A DNA stretch of 64,000 bases from Helicoverpa zea (lineage: Eukaryota; Arthropoda; Insecta; Lepidoptera; Noctuidae). A program made the position numbers and the translations under genes. How positions within the stretch are numbered: position 1 is the stretch's first letter; every line of letters begins with the position of its first letter. The stretch lies in contig NC_061472.1 in assembly GCF_022581195.2 (NCBI RefSeq), positions 11,222,001 through 11,286,000 of the forward strand, given 5' to 3'. Positions 50,560 to 62,486 of the stretch are shown here, piece after piece. The notes beneath the pieces are model-generated. The model searched no databases and was not told the DNA's origin. It was given only the letters and a program-made list of their open reading frames with translations.

Positions 50560-53420
50560 ATCGCGGTGGATGCTGCTAAATGACGCGATGCCTTTGCATC
50601 CAGGGATTTGTGGATTATTGAATATTTTTAAGTTGAGTGCCGTGTTTACAATGCGATCGACGGATGTTTCCGCGCGATTGACACCCCCCGCTGATGTGTT
50701 CATTCTCCACGACACAGACGCGCTGACTGAGGACTTGTGGGGTAGGCAGTAATGGATTCAAAATGTCTGCTCAATATTGTGTATGAAAATATTTGCATTT
50801 AAATGTAGCCTGAAAGTTTTTTGAACACATTCCGCTCCCCTGCAAGTTAATCGCCAATCTAAACGTGAATTTGCTCAAAGCAATCGATTTCACATACACT
50901 GGCACACCATAACACTTCAATCTCGCCACATAGCCTTAGAACTAGCTGACAATTTCCCTATAAAGAGTCACCCAGTCACCAGGCTTCATAGTGGAGCTAT
51001 AGCAATTTGCTTCCTAACTGAAGTGATTCCCGGAATCCCTCTATTATAAGGTGATAGAATGTAGCATCGCACGGATAGTTCGCGAAAGTGTTTTCCAAAT
51101 TGTGTAAGGCTTTAAAAATGAGAAGGATGCTGGGATAAGGGGCTGGAAATTGGTATTGTTATGGGAATAAATTGCCAACTGAATTTTATTGAAGAGCGTT
51201 CTGGAGATGCTGTTTATTGTTATGTGTCACTATACTCGTAGGTATTGGTGGAATTTGTTTGGAACATTCTAGAATTTAATACAAGACAAGAATGGTTAGG
51301 CTGACTTGCCTTTAACATAGCTAGGAAAAGGCTGGCTTTTGTTTGGGTTTAAGACACTTTTTAAAACATATTCTCTCAAAAATCCATTAAATGAATCTTT
51401 TTTACATTTCCTAAGTACAAAAACAATATCTTCTGTGTTGTAGCACAGACCTCAAGACATTTTATCAATTGCTTTCCCTTCTTCTAGTCTAGACTTAGCT
51501 TTAATGTAATATGAAGTTAGCGTCACAAGCTAGGCTTTATTAAATAAAGTATCAAAATGACACCGTTATGTGTACCGCGCTCAGATATTATTATATGAAC
51601 GAGCTGAACCCACACATGTTATGATGACACGCTTTTATTAAACTTTAAATATAAAGTAACTATAGGAAATGTTGGTGTTTTCCACGTGATGATGAAACAC
51701 AATTTTTAATTAACGCCAAACGTATCTCCTTTGTTGTTGTAATAACAAACAGTTGAAGTGTCTTTTCTGTGCCCCAAAACAAATCAAAGAAAAAAAATAA
51801 TTGCAATTTCACCCACAGCTGTATCTATTCAGTACAATTTTTCAAAAAAGCACATACAAATACATCCGACAGAGTTATCTGAAGGTTGTTGAAAAGGTAC
51901 TCGTTTCCCTAAAGTAGTCCGCGGGTATGCAAGACATCTTACTTACTTTAATCCCCGGAGGACGTTTTTGCGAAGCTTTGATGTAAAGGATAAGAATTGC
52001 ATTATATTTCCTCCGCGAGTGGACCGAAATACTTTTTATATTTTACTGAATATTCAAGTCTGTTGGATATTATAATCTCAACATAAATAGTAGATAGAGA
52101 GTACGGTAGAGATTTCAGTGAACTATTTACATCAAACTGATGGGTTACGAAACTCTTATTTTTCTTTTTAATAACACACATTTTACATAAACAGGTTCGT
52201 TGTAATAATACACCACTGTGTAAGCAGTTTTTTTTAATATTGCCAATGATTAAGGAGGCGCGTCGGAGGGGGGGAGGAGGGGGTATTTATTAAAAAATAA
52301 CTCAGATGTAAAAGCGGTTTAAACGCGTAAACGTGTAGCGGTTTGCGGTGCCAAGTTAGGAGAGGAGAGCGATTTATTAAAGGATTAATGATTTTATATT
52401 AACACTGTGCTATTGCACAGAGTAGAGATAGGTGTGGTAACAGTAAAATAGTGAAACTAATAATGGTTCTTATAATTAGTTACTTATCGTTGCTATCGCG
52501 TAAGGTTATTTCTACTTTAGATCTTTTCAAAAATGAAGAAAAGGCCTATTTTAGTCGAGAAAACGTTTACAATCAATTCGATTTTAATTCCTTTTTTATG
52601 ATAATTTCATTTTCCTTACCTTCTTCACATTTTTATCATGAACTTATGCTCAATTTGACCTACTTACCCTAACTCGCTACCGCTTATAACTTAACCCACC
52701 AACATAAACAAACCCCAGCTATGCGTGCGCCTTGTCAAAGAGGCCGCGCCGCGATATTGAACATTTTTGTACCGACTGATTAAAATAATGTTTGTCATTT
52801 CGCGAAATCCCTCTCTGCATAGGGTCTCTGAAGCTTTGTTTAATTTAAGCCACAGTTTCACTGTCACTTTATCGACAGTTAGAATGCACTCTATTCAAGT
52901 ACTTATTTAACAGATAATATTCTAAATATACAGTTCCATCGATCTATCTGAACATGTCTGGGTAAGGTAATCATTGTTTTAGCTCAACTATGCAATTTAC
53001 TGCAGTGCAGTGCTGTCTAAAATGTTTCAATAGGTACTTGTGAATATCATGTCTTGACCTTATTTTTTCTATATTGGTGTAAACTGTCGTTAAATCCAGT
53101 GGGCAGTCAACCTTTTTTGTAAGGAAGTCGTAAATTAAAGATAGCGGCATTCTCTTTTATGACGAGTCGTCTAAGGGTAATATAAGGGTCACATACTAGA
53201 CTGTGTTGTTAAACTTGCGTAGAAAGGAAAATAGCTTGTTAGTCAGCAGGAGATTAAATGAAAAACGTTCTATTTGATATTGACCTTTAAATGGATTCGT
53301 TGTTGTTTGGGTTAAAGTTCAAGTAAGATCAATTTCGTGCCCTGGATATGAATGTATATTATGGATATGAAGTTATTTTTAGCGCTTGCCTAACTTTACA
53401 CAAAACTTATAGGTTACGAA

Positions 53421-53560
53421 CTAGTTCCCCGCGGTTTCACTCGTGCCCCGGAAGAACCATGCCCTTTCTCAGGCGTCACTCGATACTATGTCTCCCTTTT
53501 TCCTGATTCCACTTAATTCATTAATAAAATTATAGGAGAATGCTTTAAGCTACATTCCTA
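53421..53560 (-). mobile_element. Helitron 3'-end fragment
   Basis: Starts with the inverted 3' terminus CTAGTTCCCCGCGGTTTCAC, matching Helitron ends of this group (CCGCGGGG...CTAG on the minus strand). The other terminus is not recognisable, so the right border is approximate. Confidence 0.5.
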
Positions 53561-56500
53561 TAGTGACTTGGTAAGCGATAGCGATGGTATAACTATTCGA
53601 CTGAAAAGTATATTGCTTCATTTGTCACCCGCTAACACAATATAGGTTCACGTCTGCTCACCCTGCGAACGCCAATAAAAGCTCTCAAAAGTAAATAAAG
53701 TGCGGTAAAATCAGTTTCCCGAGCGTCACCGGCACTTATTAGATTTGTTCCGAGATCGAAGCCCATCTATCTGTAAATAAGGCCACTACTGGGAATCGAA
53801 TTCCAGCCCCATCCCTAACTAGGCGGTGTCGGTAACTTTGCATTAGCATAATGGAAAAGTTCAATGTTACTCAAGTATTCAAGGGTGTTTAGTTTGCGAT
53901 TATAACGTAGTTAGTCCGTAAGTGTATTTTGTTCTAGAATTTTCCCAACCCAAAATGTGAGAATGAATTGATTGCACGTTTAGGTAACAATTTGAGTAAC
54001 GGAATCTCAATTTATGAGCCCAAACTTGCATAAATTGCATTAGGTTCTCTTGTAACTTTTGGACTGATTCCCAAATATAACGCGACGAATACTATTTATA
54101 CAAATTAGGTTACACGAAAGAGTTGTAGCCTTATTCCATTGTAGGGCTGTCGCCAACGGTTTCATGGTACCCATAAACATTTTGATGGCGTATGACCATA
54201 CTTATGAAGTAATCCACTAGCCCTTTTATTTCTTAAACTTGGACGGAATAATAAGTAGTACTTAGGGCCGGTTCCATCCAGTCGTGTCTGCTTAAGTGAG
54301 CAGTAATGATTTAGTTAGTACTTATCCTTTTTGAGGTGGGTAAAAAGATTCTTCAACAAGTTGTAGATATTCAAAATTGAAAATACATAATATTCAAGGC
54401 TGATTGTACATTCACTGTCAGAATTACTCATGTTGTTTTGCAGAGATGACGAAAAACATACAAAACATTACATGCGTTTTTGTATGTTAACCTCATTTTC
54501 TTTCCAATGAGTACAAAAACCCAGCATTCTAAACAACAGTATTGAACAAGTAGTGACAACTGCAGGGGTTGTGAATAAAACCTGTGAGACTTAGAACAAC
54601 TAGGACAGTTTGTACAAACTACTACGGATGTAGCTCTAGTCTGTATGGCGCTAATGAATTGATTGTATGCTTTCCAATGACGTGGAAAATTATTTACAAA
54701 TTACTCTTGATAAACAAAGAAGACTTTTTAATTTTGATGCTAGTAAAACGGAATGACTTTAAGATTCTTGCTGAAATAATCATTTTCAGAAAGAGTTATT
54801 AGACATTTTTTATGAAAAGTCCCTCGGTTCTTAGTCTGTATTTAAGCCTTACCAACACTTGTAATAAATAACAATAAAGTAACGTAAAAATAAATAGTTT
54901 TGTAATTCTTTCTGATTCATCGTAGTTTTTGCAGCTTAACTGATAAACGATATTATTTCGAATGAGCAGCTACGAGTTATTTCTCTTTGTTGTTTTTATT
55001 TATTTCTCTTATATTGTATTTGATATTGTTACTCGGTATCTGTAGTGAGATATTGTTGGATTAATCGAAATATCGTCCATGTTTTTCGAGAAAGGTTATA
55101 TTTTATTGTAGTGAGCGTTGAAAAAATAATCCTAATAAATTGCTGCAAAAATTGTTAAACAAAAGTGATTGAATAACTGTTTTTCATGACCTTTTGTCAT
55201 GTTAGCTCGTAAAAGTTGACAAAAATTGCAGGCCACCTTTTGTAATTTGATCATTAAATAAAATTATCCGATAATTTTTAACCACTATCAAATGTTTCCT
55301 TCGATTTTAGATTTCGTAAACCAAAATCCATTTTGCACGTGAATGTAAAATCATAAGGTAACTGTCGCCTGTCTATCCGTGTAACCTATTTAGAGGCAGA
55401 AACTAGTCCGGCCCACCATCTAATATTTATGAGAGAAGCCAGCCGGGGCAACGCATCTACCCTGTTTTAACAGATATAGGTTTTAATTATTTTTGCCTAG
55501 GATTTTTTTCAAGTTTTGTGTACCTAAAATATAACATTTTGGAGAAAAACTTCATAAACTGCGAAGAAGTATTGTCAGATCTAAGTAATGCTAATCTGTA
55601 GTCATTGTAAAATGATAAACGTTCATTAAGCGTTCATGATAAGGGTTTTATAAGGTTTTATTACCACATGACAACAGCAAAAAGAGAAAATACACTGTTT
55701 TTAAACCCTTTTCAAGGTAGCAGCCGCATTTTCGCTGAAATTCGCGTCAAAATTTCCATAACCCGTCTGTCATCAATTTCCCTTTCTGCCCATAGAATTG
55801 CGTATACATAGAATGGAATAACCACACAAACATTCATACAATATGATTAATTTGAGCGTTGTTATGTCGCGTCATAGCGTCGTATTAGCATACGTCAGTC
55901 CGTCGTGTGCCGACAATCTATTAAACGAAAAAACTGCCCCCGCCCGTACGCATACAATATTTATGAGATATCCTGCCGCCGAGATGAAAAACGACGCGTG
56001 ATGGAAGCGAGCAGCGATTTATTTTAATATATGGACAGATTGGACAACATTTTAAATTTAAAACTCTAGTTGTAGTAGTAATCGTTAAAAAAAAATTACT
56101 TATTGAACTGGTTTACAAAATATTTCTAGATTCGAACAACCCGCCCAATTCTGTGCAATGCACATCAGTTGTTTATTATTTCAGACCAATTCAACTAAAT
56201 TGTTGAACTGATATAATAAAAGGACATAAAATGAAATCAAACAAAAATTAGAGCCATTTTAATATTCAGTCTTGCAAAATCTACTAAGTTCCACATAACA
56301 TATTCATCACAATTCTATTTAGACACGCTTCTCGTAACTTGGGCCACAGCTGAAGTGGGCCCGGATTAAAGTTGGGTCAGACACGATCCGTCTCGGGAAT
56401 CATGGTCCACAACTAAATCCACCCAGTTGACTGAAAACTGTCTTGTTTATTACAGCCAACTGGATTATTGTAATCGCTCTGATTTTTGTTTTAAGTTGAA

Positions 56501-56568
56501 GTATTGACTTTCACATTTGCAGTATAATTAGGTATTACAAAATCTATGAAATGTGTCTTATATGATAC

Positions 56569-56708
56569 CATCATCTGCCTAGCCTTTTCCCAACTATGTT
56601 GGGATCGGCTTTCAGTCTAACCGGATGCAACTAAAAATCAGTGTTCTATACGGAGCGACTGCCTATCTGACCTCCACAACCCAATTATCCGGGAAACCCC
56701 TTGGTAAA
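56569..56708 (-). mobile_element. 3' part of a lepidopteran SINE (5S-headed family), truncated
   Basis: Read on the plus strand: ATCTGCCTAGCCTTTTCCCA, then GGGATCGGCTTTCAGTCTAA, CCGGATGCA, GGAGCGACTGCCTATCTGAC and CTCCACAACCCA. These segments recur in diverged form at 63197-63536, where the 5S-like head is also present. The head is missing here. The element runs straight into the perfect hairpin that follows. Confidence 0.75.
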
Positions 56709-56762
56709 CTGTGACATGATAATCATACATTACTAAAATGTATGATTATCATGTCACAGTTT
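56706..56762. repeat. Perfect 25-bp inverted repeat with a 7-base loop
   Basis: The left arm 56706-56730 is exactly complementary to 56738-56762, with loop TACTAAA between them. The left arm starts with what still looks like SINE sequence (AAACTG), so the right arm may be an inverted copy made by template switching. A structured small RNA is another reading, but nothing else supports it. Confidence 0.9.
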
Positions 56763-59214
56763 GATTATCAAATAAATGTATTTTATGGGTTTTTATGGAA
56801 AAACCTATGTAAAACTGACGATACAAAAAGGTATGTAATAAGAACCCCTGTAAGGCCATAAAACAAATAACACATAATAATTCCCCCTGTATACAACGCA
56901 CCTTGAAGCCGTCAACGTGAAGAATAGGGGTGGCCACGCAAAAAATTAACAAAGTAAGGTCCACAAAATAAAGCGAAGGTCCCGGGATCCACATTAATAT
57001 AATGGTTTCAAACAGAATTTACACAGTCGCTCGTGTTTCAAGTCAGGAAACACAAATATACAGTTGAGTTCAGTCAAAACAGATCTTATAGGTATGGCTT
57101 TTCCTTTTGTAATGTTAATTGAGCTATAGAAACTGAGCTACCTAATTGTAATACGAGCAAAAAAGATTTGATTCAGACTCTAATTTCTCTACAAATACAT
57201 TTAAAGCACTAATCTTCCTACAAACAATACCATTCTCACAAACGACCCAATCGAAGTAATACATACACTATACATTACCGGCTTAACACTGACGCACAGC
57301 CCACGCACCCGAGTAACCGCGTCCATGTACACGCACCCCGTATGTCAACTCCAAATGTCCTTGCCACCCAAGCCTGCGTTCCGCCGATAAAAAGTAACCG
57401 TTCTTTCGGAACAGCTATTATCACAATGTATGTTGTTGCTTTTGGTAGCTGTTACTACGTTATTGGGAACGCTAATATTTTTGATACACTACGTTGTAAA
57501 TTAAGGTGGAGTTTTATGGTTGTTTTTTGAATATTCAGGGTGTTTTTTGTTGTGCAACTTTTTTTTGACAAAAAATTTAATATACGGTTTGCCTTACTAC
57601 GTTGGTTTTTCATGACTGGCTATGATATACTTAAATGTAAACCTACATATACCTATTTATTTAGCGAGGTTATTGCCTCTGACTACTACCAGGCCTCTGT
57701 CACTCGACGTACTTGCGAGCGATAAATGCCTACCGCTCACTGGGCTACCGGTAGCCCCACGCGGCTCAGGGCTTTCAATAGTCACACGCGCCGCGCGCGT
57801 TCCAATATTTATTATTTTTATTTCGTGGCATGTTATGCTGTTGGTTTTTATTAGATTTTTTAAGCTACCTAACAAACTGATGGATTATTTTGAGTTGTAT
57901 TGGTTTATATGCGACTATTGTAAGATTTAGAAACATTTTTATTTATGAACTTATCTAGTAATTCTATTTTTTTTAAATAAATTAATAGGTACTTATCTAC
58001 TTTATGATTTTAACCAAAGAGATCAGAGAGAGATTAGGTACTTATTTTACTTTAGATACCTACTTAGTTATATGAACTGTATATTGAGTTTTGTAGCTCA
58101 AAAAACATCTCGAGTGTAAGTAGGTATAGTTCTGGTCCAACTTAATGACGACTCGGAACATTACGCGTGTCGCTACGCAGAAACCAATTTTAGGTATGTA
58201 TCAACACTCGACGGAGTTGTACCATATGGGGTATGGCACTTGTGCTCGAAAAATAGTTGGAAACCGCCTTTGATTTTGACGAAAGCTTTACTTAAGTACT
58301 TACCTATGCTTACGTATTAGGTAATATTTAGTAATATGTACCCATACTCCATTTTGTAGGCAATACAATAGTTAACTAAAGAAAAATATTCTTGATATTA
58401 CTTTTTATTTAAAAACTCAGTTTTAAAAAAGGCTATCTTAAAATAAGCGTAACTTTGTTTTCCTACTTAAATATTAATAAAATGTAAGAAGCAACCCTAA
58501 GCACGGCCACGGCATGGTTGCGGTCACTGAATTGTACGCTATCGCATTGGAATAACAATCAAGCGCTCGAGCTTTTAAGGTTCATTTTATAACGCAGCTC
58601 GGAATTTGTAGGTAGTTGGGGAACTTGTAGGTGCTTATAACAGTAGGTATGGACTTTTTTGTATGGAGTGATTTATCTGTTACGTAGTAACTATTATATA
58701 ATCTGTGCTACTACTGCCATATTTAGCTGGCGATTATTAAAAATGAATTGCTCCGACTTACCAAAAAAAAAAAAAAGAATCTATGTAGTAGCAAAAAACA
58801 AAAAGAAACCAAACCAGGCTCAGCAATGTGTTTTTAAACTTGGTAAACATTTACAGATGACTATAATTCAGGAAGGCATCTTGATAAATCCACGTTGTTT
58901 TTCACACTTCATTACGCTTTTCAATTTTCAGTATTCATAATAATATGCCTTGTTTTTGTTTCAGGTAAGTCACCAATTTAAATGGCGGTTTATCCAGAAA
59001 ATTAACATGCATGTAAGTGATCTTAATTAAAAACCTTATTAATGCGTAAAATATGGAATTTAATTTTCATACGGGAAATATGACATGATTATACAAAATG
59101 TCTGGAAGCGCCAACACCATGTTACATATGTGGCGAATATTTATTTTCTGAGGTAAATCTTATTATTTTTAATTAGCAATTTATTTTCGTACTGATTAAC
59201 GTCTGTATGTCTAT

Positions 59215-59251
59215 CTAACAAGCCATTGCTTTAAAGCAAATGGCTTGTTAG
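59215..59251. repeat. Nearly perfect loopless palindrome
   Basis: CTAACAAGCCATTGCTTT is followed at once by AAAGCAAATGGCTTGTTAG, complementary over 18 pairs with a single bulged base. Too tight for a microRNA precursor; it could be a fold-back remnant. Confidence 0.8.
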
Positions 59252-60102
59252 AATTACAATTAAATATATGACTTTTCTTGTTATTTTAATTAGATAGGAA
59301 TATAAGGTAGTTGCGACAGCTGCCCAGGCAGGTAGATAAACATACACTGGGCGCCACTCATGGGAAATGCCAATATTAACTTACTGTATTAGCAATTGAA
59401 TACAATTAAAGGTGAAATTTATGAAAGTCTTCGAAAGTAATTTAAGCTGAAAGAAAAACCAATAAGCATATACACAATGTACCAACAATTCAGTCTCCTA
59501 GTTTCGGTTTCGGGAGAGCAATGTCGTGTAGTCATCAGTCGGAGGCCGACATGACTTCATTAAGCCGCTCGGGTGTACACGGCCACGCTCGGCTACTCTC
59601 GGCTAAGCCGAACCTTGACGAATGACGGATTTGAACCAGCTTTTGAGAATGGGCATGGAATGAAAGTGGTATTCAAATCTGACATTAGTGTGGCTGATTT
59701 TGGAAATGCAAGTACCTGAGGTTCTTCTTTAATTATACAAGTTGCCATTGTTGTTTTGGTATATTAGAAGATTAGAACCCATTGGGGGTTCTGTTTTCTA
59801 ACTGCATAAAATACGGCTAAGCTTGATGATAAAAATAGCCTGAGCTACTAAAACAATATAAAGTGACAGTAGTAGTAATGTATGGTTTCATATGACCCTT
59901 GATTTTTAATACACCATATTTTACAAATAAGATTTATCCATAGCATTTTGAAGACTGAAATCAAAAATTGTCAGACTGACTTCTGATATTTTGACAAACC
60001 CATAAAACTAAGAATACTCAAAGAATTTTTTGCACCTTTTTAACCTGTCATCCACAAAAAATCGAAAGCCCATATTCCCATGACACACGGTCCGGTTATT
60101 AA

Positions 60103-60210
60103 GGCCGGGGTACACGACACTGGGCGATGCAATCGAGCAGTACATGCGGCCGCTGGGGAGCGCTGATTGGCTGACGGCCGGTGACGTCATGCGCGAGTGT
60201 GTACCCGCCG
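60103..60210. mobile_element. 108-bp MITE with TAA target duplication
   Basis: Begins GGCCGGGGTACACGACAC and ends GAGTGTGTACCCGCCG, imperfect inverted repeats, and is flanked by TAA at 60100-60102 and 60211-60213. The TAA target site matches that of the element at 42446-42794 and is typical of PIF/Harbinger-type transposition. The body contains GATTGGCTGACG and GTGACGTCA, so it could also act as a promoter-like island. Confidence 0.65.
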
Positions 60211-60892
60211 TAACGCCCGCTAAATTAACTGCGAGTTTGTGGTGGATTAGCTTTAACATGTTTAACTGATGTTGTAGACTGGCAAATGTTATTAAAATTA
60301 GAACTAGTTTGGTTCTTAAAATGTCCTATGTTTTAGGGAAATTGAAAGGAAACCGGATGAAAAATTCAAAACAGCCAAATGTTTTTAAAATGCTTCTCAC
60401 TATGAAATATGACCCAAAACATTATACCGCATTATTCATACTTATCATTGTACTATAAAAACAAAGTACCCTGTCAGACTTGTATTGTTTTTTCGAGCAA
60501 TTTTCATCCTTGCGTCTGAAAAGTTAGGCATTTTGTACGTTTTATCAGGTGAAAATATATTTTTGTGCAGACTACCCTACTCTGAGCATCCCGCAAATGA
60601 GAGTTGTCACCTGTGATGCGTAAAAATAGAAATATGTAGCGCCAGAGGAAAAGTTTTTGTAATATTTTATTCTTGTCATTTTATTTTTGTATAAAATATT
60701 CTTAGAATTTAAAACTAGGTAAAAATCCAGGAGAAGTTTTTCTAATGCCTTCCATTGTAAATTAACTAATTTTCTTGTCTTTGCTTAGATAACGTTTATA
60801 TCACAGCAAGAATAAGATTAAAACTGCTATGATAATACACTAACTTCTGAAAAATTTAAATTGTAGTTTTAACATTTATAAACTACTCCCGT

Positions 60893-61030
60893 CTTACCAC
60901 AAAAACTTTTTAACGTCAGTTTAAGACATGTCTAAAAAAATGTCAAATTATGACGTTGACATAAGGTTCATTTTGGAGACACATTTTTTTTAGACAAGTG
61001 TAAAACAGTTGTTAAAGTTTTTGTAGTAAG
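60893..61030. mobile_element. 138-bp MITE with long imperfect inverted repeats
   Basis: Outer ends CTTACCACAAAAAC and GTTTTTGTAGTAAG are complementary with one mismatch; similarity continues inward through GTCTAAAAAAATGT and its inverse, so the arms pair over about 50 bases. A dyad TGACGTT/AACGTCA also occurs. The target duplication could not be settled. No coding capacity. Confidence 0.78.
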
Positions 61031-62454
61031 GCCACTCATGTTTACAATATTAAAGCGGCTGAAAAATACAAAGCTACAGCAAAAATGTTTCTCAAAAACT
61101 CTATTTACACGTTCAATTTAGATGTAATAAGCGGAGTTAATACACTCCAAACGAATATGTATTTTTTACACATTTTTCTATTTTTTACACATTCTCATCT
61201 TGCACATAGTGAAGTTGATTACATTTTTAACACCTATTACGCTTTTTTTTTACGGTTTTTCTGCTAACCGTCTTTTGAAAGCGGGCATTATGCAAATTGT
61301 CCATTACGCACAATGTGCTGCAGAATACCCACAAGTCTGACAACACCCGGAGAATGTAAGGTGAAACTGATTATCGGGAGAAATATGCAGCTCAAGGTTT
61401 TGGGGGGAATCCCTGATAACATAGATATAAAATGCATGTTTTTTTGTAAACAGTTGTAGGTATTTTGTTTGTTTTTGTTTATATTTTTTAAGATGTTTAA
61501 TCCAGGGGTAGAATGACCGGGGCTGCGGGTTGTTCGAAAGAGATACCGCGGCCCTGGCACATAAACGGCCTATGACGGAACACGACGGTTCTTAGTCAGT
61601 AAGAGTCTGACACTCCCTCACTGCTGCTAACCCACAGCGGGAGGGGTCATTTGATGATTTTTGACGTCGGAAAAAAAGGGGTAGAATGACGTATCTAAAT
61701 GAAAAGGCTTTGAAATCCTAATGTTAGTTAATCGAAAATTATCAATCTCCAAATGTTACTGTAAGCTACAGCAGAATTTTGCCGGGGTAGTTCAGTTATT
61801 ATGTACTCTCAAAACTCAAATGATTAACCTAAGAAATTCAAAAATAAAAAGTCAGTACAATAGTGATGATATTTCTACACTCTCTGAATAATTGGTCCAT
61901 TACAAATGCATTTGCACCTTTTTCAGCATCTTCATAAACCGCACAAATATCGCCTTTATATCAATCTAGATAAGGTGGACTATAAATGCAATTAAACCAA
62001 CAAATCTCACATGGGAAACCAAGTTAATCCTGCAGTTACGTTACACGAAAATGTTCTTTGTGTCGAATGCATAAGGGCTTCACATGAGGTATGTCACGTT
62101 GGTTCATTCTGTGTCTCGTCACACACTTGTCCGTCTGTCTGTCTGTATGACAAATTGTTAGTCGGAAACGATTAATGGTATTATGACGGTTTGTAGATTT
62201 ATGATCTGATGTAAGATAATAGACCTTGATGTATGGCGTTTTGAGTACATATGTTACAGAGTGCACGACGGCACAAGTGTATGAAAACTGTTTCAAGTTT
62301 CATAATTGTATTGAACCTGTTGTGAAGTAGTGTTCTTTTAGTTCAATAAAAATCTGTTCTGAGTCGAATAACTATAAATACATGACTTTTAGTTAACCAA
62401 ACCCTTTACCAGAAGTATGGCATTTACAAAAACCAGACACAAATTCACAAAACA

Positions 62455-62460
62455 TTTAAT
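62455..62460 (-). terminator. Possible polyadenylation signal of the right-hand gene
   Basis: The minus strand has ATTAAA 27 bases after the stop codon at 62487. It is the common variant signal and the only candidate close by. The very short 3' untranslated region this would imply makes the call tentative. Confidence 0.3.
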
Positions 62461-62486
62461 CTCAATCAACCAATCAAACAAAACAT

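Larger units (their letters stand above)
43031..56568. other. Noncoding DNA, including the transposase gene's upstream flank
   Basis: No gene I can support in 13.5 kb. Just upstream of the transposase start is a dyad CTGTCA-GTCAG-TGACAG (43190-43206). A GGAAGTCG-type micro-repeat lies at 43556-43598, a perfect 17-bp tandem duplication at 44400-44433, and a CpG-rich imperfect repeat at 50050-50125. Helitrons, a small hairpin element and a G-rich tract are listed separately. The open frame at 45753-46091 has no recognisable features. Confidence 0.4.
56763..62486. other. Noncoding DNA downstream of the right-hand gene
   Basis: No supportable gene. Contains a perfect 16-bp palindrome GGGCTACCGGTAGCCC at 57742-57757 next to a CpG-rich GCGCCGCGCGCG stretch, a hairpin at 59215-59251 and two small inverted-repeat elements, listed separately. 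A short GTCT repeat lies near 62131-62146. The open frames at 57622-57930 and 58659-58940 have no recognisable features. Confidence 0.4.

Noticed and set aside
59215..59251. microRNA precursor
   Set aside because: The palindrome has no terminal loop of usable size and is shorter than insect precursors.
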